Of a DNA stretch of 64,000 nucleotides, positions 56,374 to 64,000 are shown piece after piece; within the stretch, counting starts at the first letter, position 1; each line of letters opens with the position of its first letter. Under the pieces are notes generated by a model. The model saw only the letters and a program-made list of their open reading frames with translations, was not told where the DNA came from and made no database searches. A program made the position numbers and the translations under genes. This DNA is from Cytauxzoon felis (Eukaryota; Apicomplexa; Aconoidasida; Piroplasmida; Theileriidae). The DNA lies in contig JAIQCW010000088.1 in NCBI GenBank assembly GCA_020283715.1, positions 37,240-101,239 on the forward strand, written 5' to 3'.

Positions 56374-57762
56374 ATGAGTAAATTGTATTATATATTGACG
56401 ATACGTAGGAATTTCGCTGGTACACTTCATCATGGGTTGAAGCAATCCATTAGAATGCCAGCGGCGAGTGAAAGACCACTATTTAGAAATGTATTTGATA
56501 GAGCGGATCATCCAAAATTGTGGTTAAAGGATACAAATAAATATGATCGTGATCATCCAGCTAAAACATTGAGTGATTTAGTTGTACCACATGGTCATGG
56601 TCACGCGTTTGGTAATAGTAGTACTTGGAGATATGGACATTATGTTAATGTATGGGAGCCAATATTCCCTAGAACACCAGATTTATCTAAAGGTGAATTA
56701 ATATCTGGTGCTAATTTCACACGTACCAGCGGTTGGCATTCACCATTTGAACCCGCTGTTGTATCAGTAGGTAAACTTACACCGGATCATCAAAGACCAG
56801 CTGGATATGCAGAAAATGCACCTGTACCAGACTCTATGAATCCAGAATTGTTCCCAGATTTTAGGGAATATAGAATACCTCCCAATATCGATCGCAGGCC
56901 CGCCATCTACCTCATCACCGCTTCCGCACTGTTCTTCTTCCTCGCATTTGCCAGATCATTCATCTGTAAACTCATTCACTACTTCTGGCTCGCTAAGGTA
57001 TGTTTAACTAATACAGTGTCTCGAATGAAGTATCTTCCACTAGATCTTCTACCTGAGGTCCTTTCCTTCCACTCGCCGTGGTGGCCTCTATTTACTTCCC
57101 CCTTCGCTTCCCTGAGATCAGCTACGGGTTCCACTTGAGGTCCAATCACTACACTTCCGCCACGATATCCGGGAGTGGCTCTACTCTTTAGAGATATATA
57201 AATAGAGGAAGCTGACGGCAGGACGGACCTCGGGTGGAGTAGACAACATTTTCATATAATTTTTGGTTATATATATTATTTTAGGACGTTGCAGCGAGTG
57301 GTTCTGTGGAGGTTAATGTTGGTAATATGTTACCGGGTGATCAGATTACTGTCAAATGGCGTTCTAAGCCGGTGTTTATAAAGCGTCGTACTGATGAGGA
57401 GATTGCTCGTGCAAAGTTAGTTGTGTATTGAAGTAGGGAAAATATTAATTATTTATAGGAAGGACGATACATTACTTGACAGTATGAAGGATCCGCAATT
57501 GGATTCAGAGCGTAATGCTAATCCTGAATGGCTTGTTAATATTGCAATTTGTACACATTTGGGTTGTATACCAACTAAAGGTGGTGATTATGGTGGTTTC
57601 TTTTGTCCATGCCATGGTTCACATTATGATGGATCAGGTTTGTTTATTATATTTAAATCGTATTAAACATTTATAGGGCGTATAAGACGTGGACCAGCAC
57701 CAGCTAATTTGGAGGTACCGCCTTATCAATTCATTGATGATAACACAATCAAACTTGGATAA
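56374..57762 (+). CDS. Rieske iron-sulfur subunit of cytochrome bc1 complex
   Basis: Four exons (56374-56997, 57285-57415, 57459-57637, 57677-57762) give about 339 residues. The N terminus ([14 protein letters not shown]) is a mitochondrial presequence. A membrane anchor lies near residues 180-205 ([18 protein letters not shown]). The 2Fe-2S ligands are in CTHLGC and CPCHGSH, with [12 protein letters not shown] after them. It moves electrons from ubiquinol to cytochrome c1 in the inner membrane. Intron 1 (287 nt) has an antisense MHE, placed exactly between the anchor and the soluble head. Confidence 0.96.
57035..57242 (-). repeat. MHE copy 35, Rieske intron 1, antisense; last copy in the window
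   Basis: Complete D and C. No MHE module is found from here to 64000. Confidence 0.9.
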
Positions 57763-57925
57763 TTTAAAGAGTACATAACTTGTTAATTTTTAATTTTATT
57801 ACTATATTGATAGTTCTATAGTTAAAACAAGAGAAGTTAGTGTGATGATTGTTATTTAGTCTAAGAAGGTGTTCCAACTCCAGCGACACCTCCTTCACCT
57901 GTGCTACTATTTGTTGTTGTTGATG

Positions 57926-58195
57926 TTAAGACGAACCAGATGTTGAAGTACTATCAGTTGTTGTTGTACTACCTTCAGTACTTGTGGGTGCTGAACTAGC
58001 CTCAGTGGATGTTGGTGATGATGAAGTAGCGTTTTGAGTTTGTTGACCATCTTGACCATGTGATGCAACCTGGCCATCAGTAGTACTATGAGTACCACTG
58101 CCACCACCCGATGCGGAAACATCAGTAGTCGATCCACCATTTTGAACTTGTCCCTCACCACCAGTGGCACCTATATTATCACTTGCAGTTTCTGA
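57926..58195 (-). other. In-frame extension after the FAINT-protein TAG stop
   Basis: 89 open codons in the same frame as the FAINT protein, Ser/Thr/Gly/Gln-rich (GATGGEGQVQNGG, SSSPTSTEASSAPTSTEG) like the tail before the TAG. It suggests a recent nonsense change, a base error, or read-through. Confidence 0.6.
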
Positions 58196-59347
58196 CTATG
58201 ATCCCGTACCTTGTGAAACGGCACCATTTGCTGATCCGGGTTGTGATTGACCCTGTCCTGCGCTGTTGCCTGTTTGGGGAGTACTACCAGCGCCTCCATC
58301 ACCCTCAGCTCCTCCCTCAGGATTACTGTCAACGGGTGGTAGTACCCAATCTAAGAGTGATTTACCGAAGCCTTTAGCGCCTTCTAAAACGGTTGGTACA
58401 GCTGTTGAAACTGCGCCTGATACCAACTCTACATTAGTTTGTCCTCTTAATGCTTGTCTAGCGGTTTGTTCCTCACGATATTTAGCATAAAAGAAATCGA
58501 ATAAACGTTGGGTATATTCCTTCTCATTGACCTTAGTCCAATTTCCCTCTTCCCATTTCATATAGAAATGGCCAGGAGTATTCTCAGCTGTTTTATTGGT
58601 ATGTAATCTTACACCTTTAAATCTAGGATGAGCATGTGCCCATAATAATAAACAACATTCACCTTCTAAACCAGTCCATACAACATGTCCACCAAATTTG
58701 ACAGAAGTTAATCTAACATGTTTAGGTTTTACAACAAGTGTCTTGAATTCTTCTGCATAATTATATTCTACACTGAATTTATTACGGTCAATATTCCTCT
58801 CAACATCGACCTCTTGTGTTGGCCAATCAGCACCTAAAGTAACATCACGTGGATTAGCATTGAATAGATCATATGTATATTCATATTCCCTAACACGAGT
58901 CCATACACCATCTTTAAGTTGATAATAATGATTTTCACAACCACCATCAGATAAAAATAATGATACACCATTAAATGTATTCGTTTGATGTGTCCATACT
59001 AATGTACAATTAATATTACTAGCTTCACCATCCCATAAAAGATGGTTGTTATAGTATACTCTTTGTAATCTACCATGCTTTGGTCTATACATTACTGATC
59101 TATAATGTTGATTATCTTTTTCTATAGCTTCAAATAGATCAAAATCTAATCTACCACCAAGACGCAATTCAACGGTATCTCTTACAACAGGTACCCTTGG
59201 ATGTCTTGGTACTTCATCCGCTACATTTGCTGGTACTTGTTCATCCTTCAAAAACTCCTCCTTAACAAATGGCACAACAAATACTACTGTTACAGCAACA
59301 CCACCTAATACTAATAAACTTAAGAATACTTTACCTACAAGTCTCAT
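58196..59347 (-). CDS. Secreted or signal-anchored protein with two FAINT (DUF529) domains
   Basis: 383 residues. MRLVGKVFLSLLVLGGVAVTVVFVV is cut here into a start (MRLVGKVFLSLLVLGG) and a hydrophobic signal segment. Two FAINT domains follow (about residues 55-165 and 190-300), recognised by YRPKHGRLQRVYYNNHLLWDG and WTRVREYEYTYDLF, then VKPKHVRLTSVKFGGHVVW and WTKVNEKEYTQRLFDFF. The family is secreted by Theileria into the infected host cell; the role of this one is unknown. A Gly/Ser/Gln-rich tail follows. The frame ends at a TAG, but the same frame stays open beyond it to a TAA at 57926 with the same composition. Confidence 0.8.
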   Translation of the reverse strand: MRLVGKVFLSLLVLGGVAVTVVFVVPFVKEEFLKDEQVPANVADEVPRHPRVPVVRDTVELRLGGRLDFDLFEAIEKDNQHYRSVMYRPKHGRLQRVYYNNHLLWDGEASNINCTLVWTHQTNTFNGVSLFLSDGGCENHYYQLKDGVWTRVREYEYTYDLFNANPRDVTLGADWPTQEVDVERNIDRNKFSVEYNYAEEFKTLVVKPKHVRLTSVKFGGHVVWTGLEGECCLLLWAHAHPRFKGVRLHTNKTAENTPGHFYMKWEEGNWTKVNEKEYTQRLFDFFYAKYREEQTARQALRGQTNVELVSGAVSTAVPTVLEGAKGFGKSLLDWVLPPVDSNPEGGAEGDGGAGSTPQTGNSAGQGQSQPGSANGAVSQGTGS

Positions 59348-60246
59348 TATAACAACAATTTAACAAAGTTAAGTAATTATACTCGTCAACAATATACACA
59401 CTAATACATGATACAATTAAAAAATAGGCTAACGGTAGTAGTTACTATATGTCTTTAGAATTTTATGGCCTTTAAAATTTATATCCTACGCTATATATAA
59501 CAATGGAGGATTAAATATAAGTCATGCATCTAAATCACATACACATTTCAACAATTACTCAAATTTGTCCATCGCGGTGCAATGCCAATAACATCAAATG
59601 CAACGACTTCATACTAATTCGGTGCACTTATACTCAATATAACCATGTAATCATTACATTTATCCGAAATATTACTCAATATTCCATGTCCAACTCCTAT
59701 CTCGCTCAATATTAACCACATGCATCTCTTTAAATTTATACTCAACGAATACATCAATTCAACACGTCCAAACTGGAAGATTATATCAAATACATTAATC
59801 TATTTATTATACATTGATTTCCATTGTTGGAATCTATTCGTTACTACTTCTTCCATGAAATTGTCTAGTGCACCAATACATGTTGACATTTCTAATATAC
59901 AGTAAATCTGAAATCTCATATTTACGTCATCCAAACTTCAAGAAGATTGTAGAATATTACTAATAATAGTCCATTGTCTACATGAAGTTTACATATCCCA
60001 TTACTACCTCCAGAGATGAGGAACATCGAGACGGAATATAAACTCCATCTCAATATCCTCAGTTATATAGATTATAAATCAAGTTATATAGATAAATCGT
60101 ATGTAATAAAGATTAAATTACAGGAATGTGTAGCCTAATACGTGAATTTTTCACATAAATAGCCGTGAAATCTATATAAAAATGCTAGCTTTAATTTCGA
60201 AATATAAATAGATTTCAATTGAATTATTAACTTAATGTAGTTTAAA
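59348..60246. other. Intergenic region, nothing recognised
   Basis: 899 bp between divergent FAINT genes, AT-rich, with only short unconvincing ORFs. Presumably holds their promoters. Confidence 0.5.
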
Positions 60247-60738
60247 ATGAAGTATTTTATTATAATTTATATAAATTTACATGGAATTTATAATGTTCTT
60301 TGTAATGGAGTTGATGTTGTACTAGACGTGTCTAGTCAGGATCTGGACCCTAATATACTCGTGGAAATCCCAGACAATAAATATTCACCCAGGAAATATA
60401 TAACTAAAATCGGCTATTATTTAGTTAAAATTGTCGATGGTGATAACATAATCTGGGAGAAGACAATTGGTGGACACTGTATGGTAGCCATTGTCTACAA
60501 TATAAACAATGAAGTTAAACATTTAAACCTAAATTTATTCAGTACTTGTAATGAAGATAACATGCTCCACTATCTCAAAACATCTGGAGGATGGGAAAGA
60601 GTATCAGCGAGCGTCTATTACGACTCTATACGTAACACTTATGACAAACTTATTCTATACAAGAAGGTTTCTCAACTATATAAAAGTAACACGTTGGCAA
60701 GAATTCTACTCAGACACATTAATGAATACATCCAGTAA
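60247..60738 (+). CDS. Small secreted protein with one FAINT-like (DUF529) domain
   Basis: 163 residues. A signal peptide is likely (MKYFIIIYINLHGIYNVLC, cleavage about residue 20). The body has the FAINT core: YSPRKYITKIGYYLVKIVDGDNIIWEK, then HLNLNLFSTC and GGWERVSASVYYDSI. It is shorter than most family members. It is a neighbour of the two-domain gene on the opposite strand, suggesting a small cluster of exported-protein genes. The function is unknown. Confidence 0.7.
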   Translation: MKYFIIIYINLHGIYNVLCNGVDVVLDVSSQDLDPNILVEIPDNKYSPRKYITKIGYYLVKIVDGDNIIWEKTIGGHCMVAIVYNINNEVKHLNLNLFSTCNEDNMLHYLKTSGGWERVSASVYYDSIRNTYDKLILYKKVSQLYKSNTLARILLRHINEYIQ

Positions 60739-60889
60739 AATTATAAGATTTCATCAATTAAGTACTATAAAAAATGAATGTATCGATGGGGTAGAATGGA
60801 AAATTATGCGGCAATTTATTGAATGTAGTGTTAATTAACCCCATTACATCTAATAAATATCATAATATACTATAAATTATGTTATATGT

Positions 60890-61900
60890 CTAGAGAATAC
60901 ATGTTATAGATGATAGAATTGAGGGTGTGATACAGAAGTTGTATGGGACAAAAGCTGCATGCGTAAGATGCCACCATATATGTTGAGCAGTTCTCGGCGG
61001 GAATGCTTTAGAATCAGCGTACCATTTACCACCTGGTCCTATCACAGAGGCACCAGTACCATAATCAATATCCAAAGTAGTAACCATGTCCTAAAACTGG
61101 TAACCCTATCAGTGAGACCATTGGATGTAGTAGTTCCATCACCATCAGTGCTTCCATCAAACTGATTTAGCGCGTGCTTTTTAATGTAATTTGCTACAAC
61201 AATGGCAATCAATACAGTAGTTACAACAACTAATCCAAAATAAATTGAAATATACCTTACCTTATCAACAGTCGTATCATCATTGAAGTCTACAGAAAAA
61301 CCCACATACATACCTGGAAATATACCGATGGATATCGCAATCACAATGAGAGCCAAGATGATTCATCTTGCCTTCATAAGCCAACCACCATCTTGAAGAT
61401 ATTCCGGAAGATTATTATTAACCTTTTGTTTAACCTTAGCAGTATTATAATCCTGATTAAGAGCAGTACTAGCATCATTGGCCCTACTAGTATTGTTAGC
61501 TTGGGTTTCGTTATTCGCGTCCTTCAACAAATTTTCAACCATCCGCATATAATCGACGCGACCCTCTTACAATTAGTTATAACAGCATCCTCCCGTTTAC
61601 CTGCAGCATAAGTACGATTATCATTACCACTACTAGTTCCATCATCAGGTTTAAGGAAAGCAAATGCTGATTTTGTAGCATCATCAGCATTAAAGTTCGG
61701 TGCTAGTTGTTCTTGTACATTTCGTACATGTGATAATTACAAACTCACTATAGACAACAATTGCGTCGGCGTTTTATTATAAAGCCAGCCAGAAACATGG
61801 CAATCTTACACAGAGCTTCATGTTTATGGTCTTTAGGTTGAGGAGGAGCTTCAGGAGCTTGAACTTCCGGCACTCAGTTCCATGGATCAATATCCAACAT
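60890..61900 (-). pseudogene. Decayed multipass membrane protein gene (Theileria Tpr-like, tentative)
   Basis: Coding-like pieces follow each other but do not stay in one frame. LDIDPWN is cut by a TGA, then VPEVQAPEAPPQPKDH; LAPNFNADDATKSAFAFLKP; LPEYLQDGGWLMKAR then TGA; in the same frame IILALIVIAISIGIFPGMYVGF and ISIYFGLVVVTTVLIAIVVA (membrane segments); finally WWHLTHAAFVPYNFCI in another frame. Composition and order resemble a repeat-family membrane protein such as Tpr/Tar of Theileria. I could not rescue the frame with GT-AG introns, so decay or base errors are more likely. Confidence 0.55.
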
Positions 61901-62228
61901 CACGACGACATCGATCAACAATAGGGGTTGGAGTGAAACTCGACACATTTATAATTAGAGATATTGGGGTATAAAAATTGATTATGAGGATAATTACAAG
62001 GGGGTTTCGAATGGATCTATGGCATTAAATTCAACGAGGGGACGGAAAATTAACAATTTTAAGTCGCAAAGTTGAATGGTAGTTAAATGATGAGAAATTT
62101 AGGAATTTTTTCCAAAATAACTATATTTTATAAGAAATAAAAATTTTTTGCATTATATATTTGAATATTGAAGCTTAATTTAAATGGATTCGGAACTATG
62201 TTAATAGTAGATATAGTAACGCGCGACA
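61901..62228. other. Intergenic region, nothing recognised
   Basis: 328 bp, AT-rich; no gene, MHE or RNA motif seen. Confidence 0.5.
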
Positions 62229-62648
62229 ATGGACCATGATAGAGTAACCCCCTATATAATGGATGATATAATGAAACGTCTATTCATGGGAGCATCTATT
62301 AATAAAAAAGACGTCATCACAAGATTAAATCCCGACATCATTAAACTCTACTGGTTGAAATATGGTCATTTCCCTCAATCAAATAGGGTTATTTATATCC
62401 AACTAGTCGTTTCATATATTGTTCGTTGGTATATTTCACCCCCCAGTACCATCCTTCATGTGTGTACTCTTCTCACCTCCTCCTCCCACTATCATCCCCC
62501 CTCTACACTCTCATCTCTCCCCTTGTCACATAATTGTGGTGGTACTATCATATTTCCATCACCTCATCCCCTATCTAATGGAGGGAACTTACTTATTCCA
62601 TATACATTATCCTTCATTGACATGGGGTTAAGCTCAACCCCTTTCTAA
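62229..62648 (+). CDS. Small hypothetical protein
   Basis: 139 codons. The first 55 residues look like a real helical protein (VTPYIMDDIMKRLFMGASINKKDV, NPDIIKLYWLKYGHFPQ). After NRV the sequence becomes Pro/Ser/Thr-rich and looks like translated non-coding DNA, so an intron beginning near 62389 (GTTATT) is possible. No family is recognised. Confidence 0.4.
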   Translation: MDHDRVTPYIMDDIMKRLFMGASINKKDVITRLNPDIIKLYWLKYGHFPQSNRVIYIQLVVSYIVRWYISPPSTILHVCTLLTSSSHYHPPSTLSSLPLSHNCGGTIIFPSPHPLSNGGNLLIPYTLSFIDMGLSSTPF

Positions 62649-62809
62649 TTACCATCATTAAAACTATAGACCACCCATTATCATCAATATTATATATTTA
62701 AAATTTTATATTTAATGATGGTAATTAAATTTCCATCATTTCCATGTATATTCCAATATACATGGTCATATAGTTTATCATTTGAAATGTAGTACTTGTA
62801 TATTAGAAA

Positions 62810-64000
62810 ATGGCAGTAGAATTTAGGAGTTCGACTAAATTGAACTCATATTTATCATTTTTTTTATTGGGTTTATGTTCTATGCTTATACATTCAGTTA
62901 TAAATTTGGAATCATTTATATTCTTGAGGTTATATGGCACGACTATACACGATGTACAGGGGACATGTTTCTTTTTAAGAAGATTCCATTATTTAATAGG
63001 GATTATTATATTTTGTATTTTTTTATTTGTAAATTTTAAGAATTGTTTTATAGTAAATTTATGTTTATTTTTATCGTACCTATATGGATGTATTCATTTG
63101 TATTATATAACAAGTGGTTGTATAACGTTCAGTAAGTCAACCATTGCGCATTTGGTATTTATATCAATTTTTTCTCATGCATTATTCGCGTCGTCTATAT
63201 TGTATATTTTAAATCCAGACATTAAGGATAATGATAATTCTTTAAGGTTGACCTCACTGGTCTGTGGTATGTTCTCATCAGGTCAGTTTATAAAGGTGTC
63301 CATGGGCCTTTCATTTGATCCATTTTCTCCATCAGATTATATAGATGAGACTTTACTTGTCTTCACTAAAGTATATACTTCTTCTTTGATCATTACAGGC
63401 CTCTCTTGTGTCACCATCTATTTTACTAAAAAGGAGATACATGACGAGTGTCAGAGGTTGAAGAGGAAGTGTAACATTAAGAGTTGGTATTTCAATGACG
63501 GATCATTTTTATATGACACGGACGAAGTTGATGACTCTCTTATTGATATATTCTACAAGAGTTATGGATATTTATTTGTTCTGGCATGCTTATCATTGAC
63601 TTATACTCCAACGTATAATAATTTCATGCATCTCATCAATAGATTTGATACTCCAGACTCTATTTCCCTTGGTTACCTTCATTATAATATATCCTTTGCT
63701 ATTGCAGTCATCTTTTTTTACATTATTTATAACGAGTATTGGGTTGTAGATGTCTATATTGATCCTGTATATCCACTCATGACTGTTAAAGAGTCTGGAT
63801 TTACGATAGCCTTGAATAATTCCGGTTTACCACCTGAGCAATTAACTACTATTGATGCCAATGATTTTATTAATAATTTGATCTGTAAAAGATTATTTCG
63901 TCCAAATCATCCTTGGACAATGTTACCATTTAATGAAATTTATTCAAGCTGGGAAGAATATGATAATCATGATAATCAGGTGATGATGAAATTGCTTTCA
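62810..64000 (+). CDS. Large multipass membrane protein, partial (runs off the window)
   Basis: Open for 397 codons from ATG 62810 to the window end without a stop. It starts MAVEFRSSTKLNSYLSFFLLGL. Hydrophobic segments lie near residues 15-30, 55-85, 95-110 and 120-140, then near 190-210, 255-270 and 295-315, separated by polar loops; one loop reads FTKKEIHDECQRLKRKCN. The transporter or channel class is not recognised. Organisation is similar to the 2.56-kb membrane protein but I see no clear sequence identity. Confidence 0.75.
   Translation, partial: MAVEFRSSTKLNSYLSFFLLGLCSMLIHSVINLESFIFLRLYGTTIHDVQGTCFFLRRFHYLIGIIIFCIFLFVNFKNCFIVNLCLFLSYLYGCIHLYYITSGCITFSKSTIAHLVFISIFSHALFASSILYILNPDIKDNDNSLRLTSLVCGMFSSGQFIKVSMGLSFDPFSPSDYIDETLLVFTKVYTSSLIITGLSCVTIYFTKKEIHDECQRLKRKCNIKSWYFNDGSFLYDTDEVDDSLIDIFYKSYGYLFVLACLSLTYTPTYNNFMHLINRFDTPDSISLGYLHYNISFAIAVIFFYIIYNEYWVVDVYIDPVYPLMTVKESGFTIALNNSGLPPEQLTTIDANDFINNLICKRLFRPNHPWTMLPFNEIYSSWEEYDNHDNQVMMKLLS

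Noticed and set aside
6602..57242. CRISPR-like array from regularly recurring short repeats
   Set aside because: Spacing is irregular, the repeats are modular and occur in both orientations, no cas genes are present, and the genome is eukaryotic.
6602..57242. MHE as a coding transposon
   Set aside because: No copy contains a transposase-like or reverse-transcriptase ORF; the longest open frame is the short hydrophilic peptide.
57907..58170. Minus-strand ORF of 87 codons with His/Leu/Val repeats
   Set aside because: It is out of frame with the FAINT-protein tail, whose own frame gives a natural Ser/Thr/Gly-rich sequence over the same bases.
59524..59905. Two small plus-strand ORFs of 61-63 codons
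   Set aside because: No signal peptide, no family pattern and biased AT-rich composition; they look like chance ORFs.

Overview
The window is nuclear DNA of a eukaryotic parasite, most likely a piroplasm (Theileria or Cytauxzoon type). The evidence is AT-rich sequence, dense genes on both strands, many GT-AG introns of only about 30-60 nt, two predicted apicoplast-targeted proteins (GatA and an S1-domain protein), myosin light-chain-like and FAINT/DUF529 secreted proteins, and multipass membrane protein families. I cannot name the species from sequence alone.

Layout. 0-6.5 kb: a TRAPPC13-like gene, a multipass membrane protein and a SMARCAL1-like helicase, almost free of repeats. 6.8-12.5 kb: a minus-strand block with a ~1,200-residue S1-domain protein, a FAS1 protein and SNU13. 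12.9-19.9 kb: a plus-strand block with S-adenosylmethionine synthetase, GatA, an RNF5/RNF185-type RING ligase and a myosin light chain/calmodulin-like protein. 19.9-28.6 kb: a minus-strand block with a coiled-coil protein, a patatin-like phospholipase and an AAA ATPase. 28.9-37 kb: SEC14/CRAL-TRIO, YIP1 family, two unassigned helical proteins and an LSM protein. 37.8-40.3 kb: a WD40 protein and a UBE2G-type E2. 40.8-57.8 kb: SART3/Prp24-like, importin alpha, nucleoplasmin-like chaperone, a small TOM7-like protein, mitochondrial uS17, NSRP1, RPB5, a WD40 protein and the Rieske subunit of complex III. 57.9-64 kb: different in character, with two FAINT-domain proteins, a decayed membrane-protein gene, a small hypothetical gene and a large multipass membrane ORF running off the end.

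The outstanding feature is a dispersed, modular, hairpin-rich repeat. I call it MHE (modular hairpin element) here and do not recognise it. About 35 copies of roughly 100-490 bp lie between 6.6 and 57.2 kb. In sense orientation the order is: end module A (TCCACYTGAGGT), an exchangeable hairpin cassette B, module D (reads [12 protein letters not shown]; two hairpins), a variable spacer, another A, module C (reads [11 protein letters not shown]), another B, and a closing A in inverse orientation. Copies sit in introns in either orientation. They also sit inside exons of six genes, there always in the same orientation and reading frame, so they add about 75-150 hydrophilic residues to the proteins. 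One hairpin stem shows six different sequence versions that all remain self-complementary, which points to selection on the structure. Of the introns I modelled, all those longer than about 230 nt carry a copy or a remnant, and no shorter one does.

Gene models below are spliced by eye from GT-AG signals and reading phase; exon ends may be off by a few bases. Names rest on motif recognition, not database searches.
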